The notes under the pieces: model-generated
Database searches by the model: none
What the model was told of the DNA's origin: nothing
The model's input: the letters and a program-made list of their open reading frames with translations, nothing else
Program-made: the position numbers and the translations under genes
Assembly: GCF_026213295.1 (NCBI RefSeq)
Contig: NC_079418.1
Location: 5,637,479 to 5,701,478 of the forward strand
Direction of reading: 5' to 3'
DNA: 64,000 nt
Source: Gadus chalcogrammus
Lineage: Eukaryota > Chordata > Actinopteri > Gadiformes > Gadidae
In this document: positions 11,134-20,089 of the stretch, piece by piece
Position numbering within the stretch: position 1 is the stretch's first letter
Layout: each line of letters starts with the position of its first letter

Positions 11134-11254
11134 GCATGCTGGTCTGATTGACCAAAAACAAATTAGATTTCCTTGACCACAAATAAAATACAGAATCATG
11201 TCAAAACAAAACAAAACAATTCAGAAACAAAGTATCAAATGTAGGTTCATAACA
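11134..11254 (-). repeat. truncated 5' LTR
   Basis: These 121 bp match 8634-8754. The match ends at GCATGCT, beyond which the 5' side continues into gag. A deletion at this short sequence removed most of the 5' LTR, the primer binding site and the gag start. Transcription from this LTR is unlikely. Confidence 0.85.
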
Positions 11255-11258
11255 GTAG

Positions 11259-11658
11259 GAACAAAGAGAGGTGGTCAGATTGACCAAGGTGGGGGAGGGG
11301 GACGGCTTTGTAAGCATCAGCTATGTTTGTGTATACATGGTCTAATGTCTTGTCTACTCTAGTGGGGCAGGAGACATGTTGGCGGAATTTGGGGAGCACA
11401 GACTTTAGGTTGGAGTGGTTGAAGTCACCCGCAACAATAAAGGCTGCCTCGGGGGTCAGAGTCTGTTGTTTACTAATTGCATTGTGCAGTTCTTTCATTG
11501 CAAATGCAGCATTAGCGTCCGGGGGAATGTAGGCTGCAGTCACAATGGTGGATGTAAACTCTCTGGGCAGATAGAAAGGTCTACATTTCAGCATGAGATA
11601 TTCTATGTTATCCGAGCAGTGACTCTCGATGGTGGTAGTGTCCGTGCACCAAGCTTTG
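11259..11658 (-). pseudogene. LINE endonuclease, C-terminal half
   Basis: This is the middle piece of the same minus-strand LINE. It includes MLKCRPFYLPREF, VTAAYIPPDAN, the catalytic VAGDFNHSN, TLDHVYTN and the closing SDHLSLFLL. The last codons join in frame to the RT block after removal of the LTR element. The first codons (WCTDTTTIESHCSDNIEY) join to the block ending at 14820 after removal of the piggyBac element. Confidence 0.9.
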
Positions 11659-12100
11659 TTAACCCATTTACTCCTAAAACGCCTATAAAAACCTATGTAT
11701 AATAGATATAAATGTCCTTATCTCCTGAGGGTTTTCTGAAAAATACTAAGAATTGTCAACGTCTATGAAAACCTTAATATCTAAGCCTCTGTAGCACATA
11801 GAAACATGAAATAAATTGCATTTTAAAGGTAAGACTCACATGTTGTATTAAAACATGCTCCTTTAGCATTAACATAGCAACTCATTTTTATAAAGAATCT
11901 CAAAATCAGATTGGTAAGGAAAAATACTTTACATCATCAAATAACATATCACAAATAACAAATAACATTTTAAAACATGCCAACACACAGAACAAGGCAC
12001 CTTGGTATGATAGGAGGTGGGAAAGAAGTGGGGAAAGTCCTGAGACAGAACTGGGAACATTCTCAGTCTGAGCTCCATGGCTCACATCCCTCCTTTTTAA

Positions 12101-12101
12101 A

Positions 12102-12197
<96 letters not shown>

Positions 12198-12200
12198 CAT
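12101..12200. repeat. (ACGC)n microsatellite
   Basis: About 21 ACGC units are followed by a short (CA)n. The array ends directly at the transposase stop codon (TGA on the minus strand, 12200-12202), so it forms the start of the 3' UTR. Confidence 0.95.
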
Positions 12201-13328
12201 CATCTCTCGTGGCGAAGGACGTGATGCGTGAAGCACTCGCGGTGCAGAGGAAGGTCACACTGCCTGCACCCCATCAGCGTGGACCCAGGACGCACGTCGG
12301 TGCTGCTGTGCTTCAGAGAACACTCCCTGCAGGTCTTCCTCTTTGTGTTTAGCTGGACCAGGTCATGCTCAGCAGAAGCTCCAATTGGGCTTGTGGGGAG
12401 CACCTGGGGAGCACTTCTTTTGGTGACCGGGACGATCAGCTCCATGGTCAGATCCTCCAGCCAGTCTTTGTAGCCCCCCCTCCTATATTTCCAGTCGGCT
12501 CCTCCTGCAGACCTGGCAGCCACAAAGGCATTGTAGCACGCCACCGTGAGGAAATTAAAAAAAAGCCTCCTCCACCACTTTGTAGACCTATGCTGGATCT
12601 GGTAGTATCCCACCATCTGGTCCAGCAGGTCTACCCCCTTCATGTGCTGCTGGTAGTCAGCAAGGCAGGCTGGCACACGAACCTCCACTTGGCGTTGACC
12701 ATTCGCCTTCCTCCTTACTGACCCAAAAGCTGTCGGGTCATGGAAATTTGACAGGACCATCACTGCCTTGGTGTCCTGCCATATGCAGAAGGTCAGGTCA
12801 TCCTGCTGCGCCAGCTTGAATTGGTGCCTGTTCATGCCAGCCTGCTTCGTGAGGTCCTTGCTCTTGGGGAGGCCCTTTCTATTGGCACGCACCGTCCCAC
12901 AAGCTTGTACCCCCCTGTTCTTGAGGTCCACCATCAATGGGACACCGGTGTAAAAGTTATCCATGTATATGGTGAGGTTGGATCCAAAGTAAGGTTTGGC
13001 CAGGTCCATCACAATTCTGTGAGCCAGGTCTTTCTCAGCCTTACCCTGAATGGCCCCCGTGTAAACTTGTAAATTATTGACATAGCCTGTCTTACTTTCC
13101 GCCATCACCCACACCTTTACTCCCCACTTTACTGGCTTCATGGGGAGGTACTGCCGGAAGGCCAGGCGTCCCTTGAACTTCACCATGGACTCATCCACGG
13201 TGACAAAGCCATTGACCTCATAGAGATCCTGGAATTTGGCAAGGAGGAGGTCCATGAATCCCCGGAGCTTCCAGAGCTTGTCGGACTTGTCCACAGCAGG
13301 GTCCATGTTATCTTGGAGATGGAGACAT
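12200..13328 (-). CDS. piggyBac transposase, exon 2
   Basis: This exon encodes the catalytic part of the transposase. DDD residues are apparent in VDESMVKFKGR, IYMDNFYTG and KGVDLLDQMVGYY. Other family marks are TGYVNNLQVYTG, RRKANGQRQVEV and STKWWRRLFFNFL. A C-terminal cysteine-rich zinc-binding domain reads CRECSLKH, then CRQCDLPLHRECFTHH. The acceptor is TTTTTAG before ATGTCTCC. Joined to exon 1 it gives 1683 nt, which is 560 residues plus stop, with no frameshift or internal stop. That is close to the usual length for the family. Its intactness contrasts with every other coding relic here. Confidence 0.9.
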
Positions 13329-13966
13329 CTAAAAATGCACATAAGATTAATGAGTTTATGCCTAACATTGCCATCATATTTGTTGTATGTTGTATGATGC
13401 AGGGATATTGGCAATACTACAAACGGTTGTGCTGTGTTTAGCCAGAGAAATACCCCAGGAAATCGTATCTTATGTGGCCAAGCTAGTTTTGCCATTACAA
13501 ATATAATTTAATAATACTAAAATGTTACAAATAAATACAGGTTACTTGATTCATGATAAAGTGAAGCTACCACCAAGCTTCTGAGGATTGTAGTAAGTTA
13601 CCATCTTCTAGGGCTTTGACTTTTGCCCAAAAATCATATTCGAAGTTTGTTTGTTTATTAATATTAATATTCGAATAATTAGGGCTGCTTAATATTAGTT
13701 TGTTTTGATTATTTTTTTTGATATTCGAAATATATTCGAATAACAAAGTTCGGAGTCAAAGCCCTACTATCTTCTCTACAAGTAGTGAAGCTACTGCCCA
13801 ACACTGCTATTTATTATGCTATTTAATTATTATGGCATTATTATATCAATAGTAGCAGAAGGCTGTAGCACCACTATCATTACTGGCCATGAAGGAGACG
13901 TCAGTGCGCTAACGCTACCGTAAGACATAGGAACTCGGAAGAGAGCGCAAGAATACAAATCATTAC
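13329..13966 (-). other. transposase intron
   Basis: The 638-bp intron has a GTAATG donor and a TTTTTAG acceptor on the minus strand. Splicing joins TGG-AG to A-TGT in frame (IWR then CLHLQDN). A hAT MITE occupies 13609-13766 inside it. Confidence 0.8.
13609..13766. mobile_element. 158-bp AT-rich hAT MITE in the intron
   Basis: Terminal inverted repeats are TAGGGCTTTGACT and its complement (AGTCAAAGCCCTA). The 8-bp flanks are CCATCTTC and CTATCTTC, differing at one base. The core is full of TTCGAAT motifs. A second, interrupted copy lies at 16323-17230. Confidence 0.85.
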
Positions 13967-14520
13967 CTCCAGATCATGTCAAAACGATCCCGTGCCATGG
14001 CCTTGGGGACGTGTGTTTGGTACAGCCACTTGGTCTGCCTCCAATAATCCCGGCGTGCTGGCAGTTTCAGGACCCCAAAAGTGAAGCAGAGCCCGACAAA
14101 CGTTTTCATCTCGGTTTTGGAGATGGGGTTCCACTTCGAATTGGATGGGGTTTGGCCGCGCGTCTGATCCGCATATAAATTAGTTTGGGTCACCAACATG
14201 TCCCAAAGTTCATCGTCGACTATCCGTGAAAACACCCCAAGGGGGGTTTCATCCACGGCAATCGGCTGCTTCGGTCCCGGTTTTTGCGGTAACTGCCTTG
14301 GATTTCGGGGCATGTATCCATCCGTCGTCCAGTCCACCTGAAATCCCGCATAGTCTTCGTCGTCCTCCTCCTCTCCTTCGACCCAAAATTCCCACTCCTG
14401 GGCTCGATCCAAAGGATCATCAGGTACAAAACCTTCTACCTCCACCTCCCTCTCAAACTCCACACTCTCTCCCAACTCCACATCGCTGCCGTCGCTGTCA
14501 CAGTACTCGTTGCTAGCCAT
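13967..14520 (-). CDS. piggyBac transposase, exon 1
   Basis: The exon starts MASNEYCDSDGSDVELGE, an acidic N-terminus typical of the family. It continues through a DDE_Tnp_1_7-type N-terminal region including ETPLGVFSRIVDDELWDML, FVGLCFTFGVLKLPARRDYW and AMARDRFDMIWR. It ends in GT (donor) after 184 codons plus 2 nt. The ATG is the first in frame, and the sequence upstream is the AT-rich leader of the transposon. Confidence 0.88.
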
Positions 14521-14720
14521 TTTTGCCGGGGATTTATTTATTTATTTATTTTATTTATAGGTTTGCGATTTTATTTGATTGACGTGATTGTCGGCCAACG
14601 ACGACATTTGGGTGGTCACGTGGTTTTTAAAGACCCACAAGACCCACCTCATATGTTTTTGAACCAATGATAGTGCATTCTATGCTGCATGCGTCAAGAA
14701 AATGACGACATATCATCAAT

Positions 14721-14819
14721 GCTGCGCTACGCAGCAGCCGGCAGGAGACTCAAAGCTGCGCTACGCAGCAACCGGCGGGAGATGCAATGCTGCGCCGCGC
14801 AGCATCCGGCACGAATGGG
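14721..14819. repeat. three 34-bp palindromic subterminal repeats of piggyBac
   Basis: Units start GCTGCG at 14721, 14755 and 14789, exactly 34 bp apart. Each opens with a palindrome (GCTGCGCTACGCAGC, or GCTGCGCCGCGCAGC in the third) followed by a CCGGC-rich spacer. The third unit ends at the transposon tip. They could be transposase binding sites; that is inference. Confidence 0.85.
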
Positions 14820-14823
14820 TTAA

Positions 14824-15424
14824 CATAAATACACAGACCCCCACCTCTAGTCTTACCGGACTCCTTCGTTCTGTCTGCACGGAGAGCGTAGCGTTCTGCT
14901 AGATCGATGGCGCTATCCGTAACGTTGCTGTTGAGCCAGGTTTCTGTGAAAATCATGATGTTGCTGTCCATAATCCATTTGTTGGTGGTGATCCTCAGTC
15001 GCAGTTCATCCATTTTGTTAGTCAGGGATTGGACATTGGCGAGAAAGATGCTGGGAAGAGATGGTCTGTGAGGCGCTAGCTTTAGCCTAGCATTCAGACC
15101 TCCGCGCGACCCTCTCTGTTTACATCTGTGACGCCGCTGCTGTCCGTTGATGCTCCGGCTCCGTTTGTCAGTTGGCTCCGCTGTCCTGGCTATTTCCGAG
15201 ATGAGACCGAATTCGTCCGTAAAGTTGACGGATTTGCATAAACCGATGTCCAAAAGTTCCTGTCGGCTAAACGATGTATACGCTAAACAGTTTTTAGCGT
15301 AAAGGCTTACAAAAAACAAGTAAATTAACACTACTTTGCAAAATCCGGTGAGACACAGGGCTTCGCGAACTATGCGCGCCGCCGCCATGGAAATAAAATA
15401 GCAAACCAAATAGCACACCACTAA
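14824..15424 (-). pseudogene. LINE N-terminal region and endonuclease N-half
   Basis: This is the third piece of the minus-strand LINE. The codons include FLANVQSLTNKMDELRLRI (the N-terminal Asn box of the endonuclease), MIFTETWLNS with the catalytic Glu, and GKTRGGGLCIYVN, where the piggyBac element cut the gene. Upstream lie hydrophobic and basic residues of the ORF leader. The most upstream Met (15451) falls in GACGAGAC-rich DNA that looks like a neighbouring hAT MITE. The true start is therefore uncertain, perhaps the Met near 15388. Confidence 0.85.
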
Positions 15425-15620
15425 CATTTTTGTCCCGTCTCGTCTCGTCAACAGATATGAAACTTACTTAGTCTTTATTATCAAAGATCTATTTTTAGCT
15501 CATTACTTAGTCTTTATTATCAAAGATCTATTTTTAGCTCATCAACGTCTCGTCTAATTAATGGAGAAAAGGTTGTTGACGAACATCTTTCGTCATATTT
15601 TTCGTAAACGAAATTACTCT
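15425..15620. mobile_element. degraded hAT-like MITE fragment
   Basis: CGTCTCGTCTCGTC, GTTGACGAACATC and TTTCGTAAACGAAATT resemble, in reverse, the terminal region of the element at 23300-24393. The LINE 5' end appears to sit in it. I could not define its ends. Confidence 0.35.
15464..15541. repeat. perfect 39-bp tandem duplication
   Basis: Two abutting identical units, 15464-15502 and 15503-15541, start TTACTTAGTCTTTATTATC and end TTTTTAGCTCA. Confidence 0.95.
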
Positions 15621-16100
15621 GCATTTTGGAGGAGGGCTGAACCAATTGTTGAGGGACATGGGCGGGTCCTATGTCTCCTGCACAGAATATATCACCAAGG
15701 CCATATAATATCACCTTAGGGATTTGTAGCGCAGTGCTTTACATCGCGCACGTTTTAAAATACTGTTGTTGAATAAAGTGTTGTTATTTTCAACTTTCGT
15801 CCCTGAATCCTCCTGAGGATTTGATACACAACCCTCCCCTTGTGAGAAACAACCCTTCTGTGCTTCAAATAGATCGCATCCATCGTGGTTAATGTCTATG
15901 AGGAGGTGTACAGCGACCGACCTGTCGCGCACACACAGGCTCTTAAAAAAAGTGAGTTAATTTTTTTTTATCAATATTATTTGTTAATCAGGAGACAGGA
16001 GCAAGTTTTAGGCCTAATTATTTTATGAATGAATTAAAAAAGCAGAAATACACTAATAAATGACCTTAAAATCCTACACATATATGACTGAACACAGTAA
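15621..16100. other. unassigned, LTR-like motifs
   Basis: An AATAAAG near 15772 followed by a segment ending TTTGATACACA resembles the 3' part of an LTR, but I found no matching TG end and no partner. No gene is visible. Confidence 0.25.
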
Positions 16101-16234
16101 AACACACACACACACGCACACACACACAAAGTAAAACGCACAGCTGCACAATCAAACACAAACACACACACGATTCAACATGCACCACATGCACACACAC
16201 TTCAACCACACACACACACACTTTACAGACACAT

Positions 16235-16290
<56 letters not shown>

Positions 16291-16294
16291 ACAG

Positions 16295-16322
<28 letters not shown>
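16101..16322. repeat. (CA)n microsatellite
   Basis: Interrupted then pure CA runs stretch to the left end of the MITE at 16323. CA repeats resume at 17231, so the MITE appears to have landed inside the array. Confidence 0.95.
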
Positions 16323-16325
<3 letters not shown>

Positions 16326-16424
16326 GGCTTTGACTTCGAACTTCGTGATTCGAATATAATTCGAATATCAAAAAATAAATCAAAATTCGAACGAATATTA
16401 GGCAGCCCTTAATATTCAAACCTG

Positions 16425-16605
16425 TTATGGGCAGGCCAAGAGGGAGAGACGTCGGAGAACCCCACGCAGTCTATTCCATAATATTGTAATGACCACGGAA
16501 GAGGCAGTGAATGAAGTATTTATTAGAAACATAATAAACCGTTGGAACACGCAAGACCGGTAACCATAGCAACGCCAGTAAACAAACCTCGCAAAACCCA
16601 ATCCA
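16425..16605. other. unassigned insert part
   Basis: This begins TGTTATGGGCAGGCC just after the left MITE half. The TGTTA start would suit an LTR, but no complementary end was found, so it stays unassigned. Confidence 0.25.
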
Positions 16606-17117
16606 GGGCTGAATCCGAATACTCATACTTATAGTATGCATTTTGTAGTACGCCACAAATATAGCGCGTCCGAATGCCCAGTGTGCATTGTGTAGTACGG
16701 AAAACGTTTCCGAATACGTACTACCGCCACAGTATACAACGGTAGGTCACTACGTGTTACCAGACTACGAGTCTGGTAACGAAGAAGAGATGGCTGACCC
16801 GACACTACCAACAGCGGCTTAGAAAGACGTCATAGAAAGCGGCGAAAAACGAGACATTAAAAAGAGTAAAAAAGTAAAGTAAGTAATTAAGTAAAAAGAG
16901 ACATTTTTAATTTAATAGCAACGATGACAAGACGGAAAACAGGTAACTTATCAAGGTAATTTTGCCGGCATCTGAGGGGAGACACGTCATCTCCAAACAT
17001 CCGGTGGAGTTTCGGCGGTGTTCGGAAGCGTTCAGAGGCGTTCTACGCATAGCTGTAGACCGTCAAGTAGTAGACACTGAACATAAATAGTATGTACTAA
17101 GTATTCGGATTCAGCCC
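16606..17117. mobile_element. 512-bp MITE with 18-bp perfect TIRs
   Basis: The ends are GGGCTGAATCCGAATACT and its exact reverse complement. Internal sequence is non-coding. A perfect 11-bp-arm hairpin (GTTACCAGACT / AGTCTGGTAAC) lies at 16756-16780. The superfamily is uncertain because no clear target duplication is visible; PIF/Harbinger is my first guess. Confidence 0.8.
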
Positions 17118-17230
17118 AGGTATTACTGAAGGCATTTAATGGTCAAAATAATATTAATAAATATTCGAATATATTCGAATATTAATATTAATAAACAAAC
17201 AAACTTCGAATATGATTTTTGGGCAAAAAA

Positions 17231-17405
17231 CACACACACACACACACGCCCACACAAGCACACAGTAAAACACACACCTGCACACCAAAAAAGTCAAACA
17301 CACACACACACGCCCACACACACACACCACCGATTGAAGTCAGGGGACTCGCATGCATTATATTTACCCACATGCACGCACACTTTACACACACACACAC
17401 ACAAA
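17231..17405. repeat. (CA)n-rich stretch
   Basis: CA runs are interrupted by short unique segments. The open frames here encode only His/Thr or Cys/Val dipeptides and are not genes. Confidence 0.9.
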
Positions 17406-17614
17406 GGCTTTACAAGCACCAGTAGATTGTATTGCACGATAGAAGGCTCCTCATGCATTACAATTAATGTGGTGCTTACAATTATCAGGATTATATACTT
17501 CAGACGACAACACACCTGCAGTGGAACACAGCGCACAACACCACCGCACAACGCAACACACTCTTTAAGTTAATTACACAGAATGCATATCTATATAATA
17601 ATAGATATCTATAT

Positions 17615-17931
17615 ATAAATAGAGAAAGAGAGGGGGGAGGGAGAGTGAGAGAGAAAGAGGGAGGGATGGGGGAGAGAGAAAGAGGAGGGAGAGAGAGAGA
17701 AAGAAGGGGAGGGAGAGAGAGTTAGGGGGATGGAGCGAGAGAGAGAGAGAGACAGAAAAAGAGAGAGACACAGACTGAGACAGCGAGAGAGAGAGAGAGA
17801 GGGGGGGGAGAGAGAGAGAGTTAGGGGGGACAGAGAGAGAGAGAAAGAGTGAGAGAGACAGATAGAGAGAGAGAGACAGAATCACAGACTGAGCTAGCGA
17901 GAGAGAGAGAGGGGGGAGGGAGAAAGAGAGG

Positions 17932-17963
<32 letters not shown>

Positions 17964-17970
17964 CAGACAG
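17615..17970. repeat. (GA)n purine tract
   Basis: About 355 bp of GAGAGA/GGGAGA with few interruptions, ending in (ACAG)n near 17945-17978. Confidence 0.95.
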
Positions 17971-18317
17971 ACAGACAGTAGTCTCCCTTTCTCTCTTTAC
18001 CTGATAGAGACTGTCTCTCAGGTGAGAGAGAGAGTTTGTTAGCTTCAGTCACCGCTGTCTGTCGCTGAACCTCCCCAGGGGGTCAAACCGCTGACAATGA
18101 AACCATTGGAGGTGAATTGATGAACCCACTCTTACCAAACCATCACCGTTATCTTCACACAACCCTTCTTCTGATTGGTCACAAACCCTGGTGACATCAA
18201 CCTGCTACTGAATGACCCTTACCTGAGATCACTCTGAATCGCTTTTTGATAAAAAACCTCAACAAGATAACTTAAGGTTAATATTTAAAGGCAAGTGTGA
18301 AGTCAGTCAGTCATTCA

Positions 18318-18380
<63 letters not shown>

Positions 18381-18480
18381 CCCCCCTCTCGCTCTCTCTC
18401 CCCTCCCCCCTGTCTCTCCTCCCCTCTGTCCCTCTCTCTCTCTCTTTCCCCCCCCCTCTCTCCCTCCCCCCCTTCCCTTA
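18318..18480. repeat. (CT)n pyrimidine tract
   Basis: Pure CT to about 18377, then CCCTC/CTCTC mixtures. Confidence 0.95.
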
Positions 18481-18594
18481 GCAGCTCACCTCGCAATTTG
18501 AAAGAAAAACAAGTCTAGGCCGGTGTAGAGCGAAGAGAAGGGACCCCCACTAAAATGACGGTTCATAAAATATTAACCTTAAAAGTTGAGAGTA

Positions 18595-18780
18595 TTATGA
18601 TAAAATAGTTTCTTCTTCACTAACATCGGAAATAATCATTTCACTCGAGTGAACCGGGCGCACTTCGATGTCCGATTTGTTTCTGTGTTTCCTCCTCGGA
18701 GGCCAAAAATAACTGACCTTCGCTAACAGCCGCTTCATGCGAACGACCGCGCGCAGCCCATAGGTTATCTGCTGGAACAC
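18595..18780 (-). other. unidentified 61-codon open frame
   Basis: The minus-strand frame reads RMKRLLAKVSYFWPPRRKHR followed by an acidic C-terminus ending SDVSEEETILS and a stop. Unlike most frames here it is complex sequence and not repeat-derived. It matches no family I know. It could be a terminal exon or chance. Confidence 0.15.
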
Positions 18781-19157
18781 TTAGCCCCTCCGCTAGCTAA
18801 AGGTCAGCACTAATTCATCAATATTTAATGATTTCATTACAGGCTTTCATTGAGCGAAAGGCTCACTGGGCCATCAGGTGAAACCTTTATCGTTATAGTT
18901 CATTAGAATGTCGTTTTGGTGGCACTGTATCACAAAGTCATCTGAGACAAAGTAATAGTTCAGACCTTTCGGCTGTCTTTGATTAAGGGATCGCCTGTTT
19001 TACGTCTGTCTGTCTATACCCAGACCTTAACTTTAAACCTGAACCTCAACGGTGCACATTTAATTTACATTTAGCGGAAAAAGTGACTTACATAAGTGCA
19101 TTTGTTGAAAGAGAAACAACCATATACATATATATAGAAACAACCATATATTGCTGT
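18781..19157. other. unassigned, contains a dispersed fish repeat tail
   Basis: Around 19050-19100 the reverse strand resembles the widespread fish motif ending GCTAAATGTAAAT, the 3' tail of LINE/SINE families. Nothing else is recognisable. Confidence 0.35.
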
Positions 19158-19158
19158 T

Positions 19159-19232
<74 letters not shown>
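19158..19232. repeat. (CT)n microsatellite
   Basis: About 36 uninterrupted CT units. Confidence 0.97.
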
Positions 19233-19234
<2 letters not shown>

Positions 19235-19439
19235 GAACAATTGGTAGGTTGTTATAGAGTTATAAACTTGAATTGAACTGTCTCTGTATTGCTAATGCTA
19301 ACAAGCATGTAATTAGGTGGGATTTGATGTGTTATTATTCTTTTCAACTTTGTGCTTGGTTTACCCGTCGTTATGTTCATTTCTCATTATGAATTTGTAT
19401 TAAAAAGTTCCTGCTGGATTATTACTCAACGATATATTA

Positions 19440-19607
19440 TTATCATTTTTTTAACCTTTATTTTACCTGGAATAATCCCATTGAGATTCAGTATCTATTT
19501 TACAAAGGAGTCCTGGCCAAGACAGCAGCATATAGTTCCACATAAAATATACATAAAGAAACAGAACGATAAAACAGAAAAAGACAACTGGCAATTTATC
19601 TTCATCT
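19440..19607. repeat. dispersed fish repeat, target of the hAT insertion
   Basis: Sequence around TTTATTTTACCTGGAATAAT, CCCATTGAGATTCAG and AGGAGTCCTGGCCAAGAC resembles a common fish interspersed repeat. The hAT element at 19608 interrupts the region. Confidence 0.45.
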
Positions 19608-20089
19608 CAGTGGCGGTTCCTTAGAGGAGGCAAGGGGCGCAACGCCTCCTCGTGATTTTCCAAAAAAAAAAAATATATATATTATTAAAAAATAATAACT
19701 TTTCAAAATTATCTACGTGCAAATGTGTGTTTATTACTGAATAATTACATGAAAATGTTGAAAATGTAAAAAAAAAAAAATGCCTTTACGCACTTGTAAA
19801 GTGCCTTTACAAGCGCGGAGGCTAGCCGACGTTACTCTCAGTATGTTGTGTCCAAGGTTGGCCACTGGAGGCATCGGAGGCAAAGAGGCCAAAACTCACT
19901 TTTGCCGCCTTTGGGAATAAAAAATAACCAATCACAATTCAGTTTCACTGTTGCGAGGTAAATCTTCTATACCATGTTAAACATAGGAAGGGAGGCCAGC
20001 CTCATCTACTCCTTGCAACCAATCACAAGTCAGCATATATTTTTTTTAATAATGTTCTGAGCAAATTAGCTAGCGTTCTTTCTTGTCAG

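Larger units (their letters stand above)
8207..11254 (-). mobile_element. Gmr1-like Ty3/gypsy element inserted in the LINE
   Basis: Minus-strand termini are TGTTATGAACC and CACGTAACA. Identical 4-bp flanks GTAG lie at 8203-8206 and 11255-11258, and joining the LINE across one of them restores its reading frame. The 3' LTR (lower coordinates) is complete at 548 bp. The 5' LTR is reduced to about 121 bp and runs straight into gag. The polypurine tract AAGGGGGAAGG abuts the 3' LTR. RT is almost wholly deleted; only the last RNase H codons survive. Confidence 0.9.
11663..14819 (-). mobile_element. piggyBac-type transposon, probably complete
   Basis: The element is 3157 bp and flanked by TTAA on both sides (11659-11662 and 14820-14823). 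Ends are CCCATTTACTCC and, inverted, CCCATTCGTGCC. Excision with one TTAA retained restores the LINE codons (CIYVN joined to KAWC). It carries a two-exon transposase on the minus strand. It also has a microsatellite just after the stop, and three tandem palindromic units next to the transposase-5' end. Precise TTAA targeting and seamless excision are known piggyBac traits. Confidence 0.93.
16323..17230. mobile_element. second copy of the TTCGAAT-rich MITE, split by later DNA
   Basis: The left piece (16323 to about 16424) starts TAGGGCTTTGACTTCGAAC. The right piece (about 17151-17230) ends TTCGAATATGATTTTTGGGC. Reverse-complemented, these match the two halves of the MITE at 13609-13766. The final TIR bases on the right are lost against the CA array. 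About 725 bp lie between the halves, including a second MITE. Confidence 0.75.

Noticed and set aside
15388..15451. Met at 15451 as the native LINE ORF start
   Set aside because: Its first codons are GACGAGAC-type repeats resembling neighbouring hAT MITE sequence, so it is probably a fortuitous in-frame extension.
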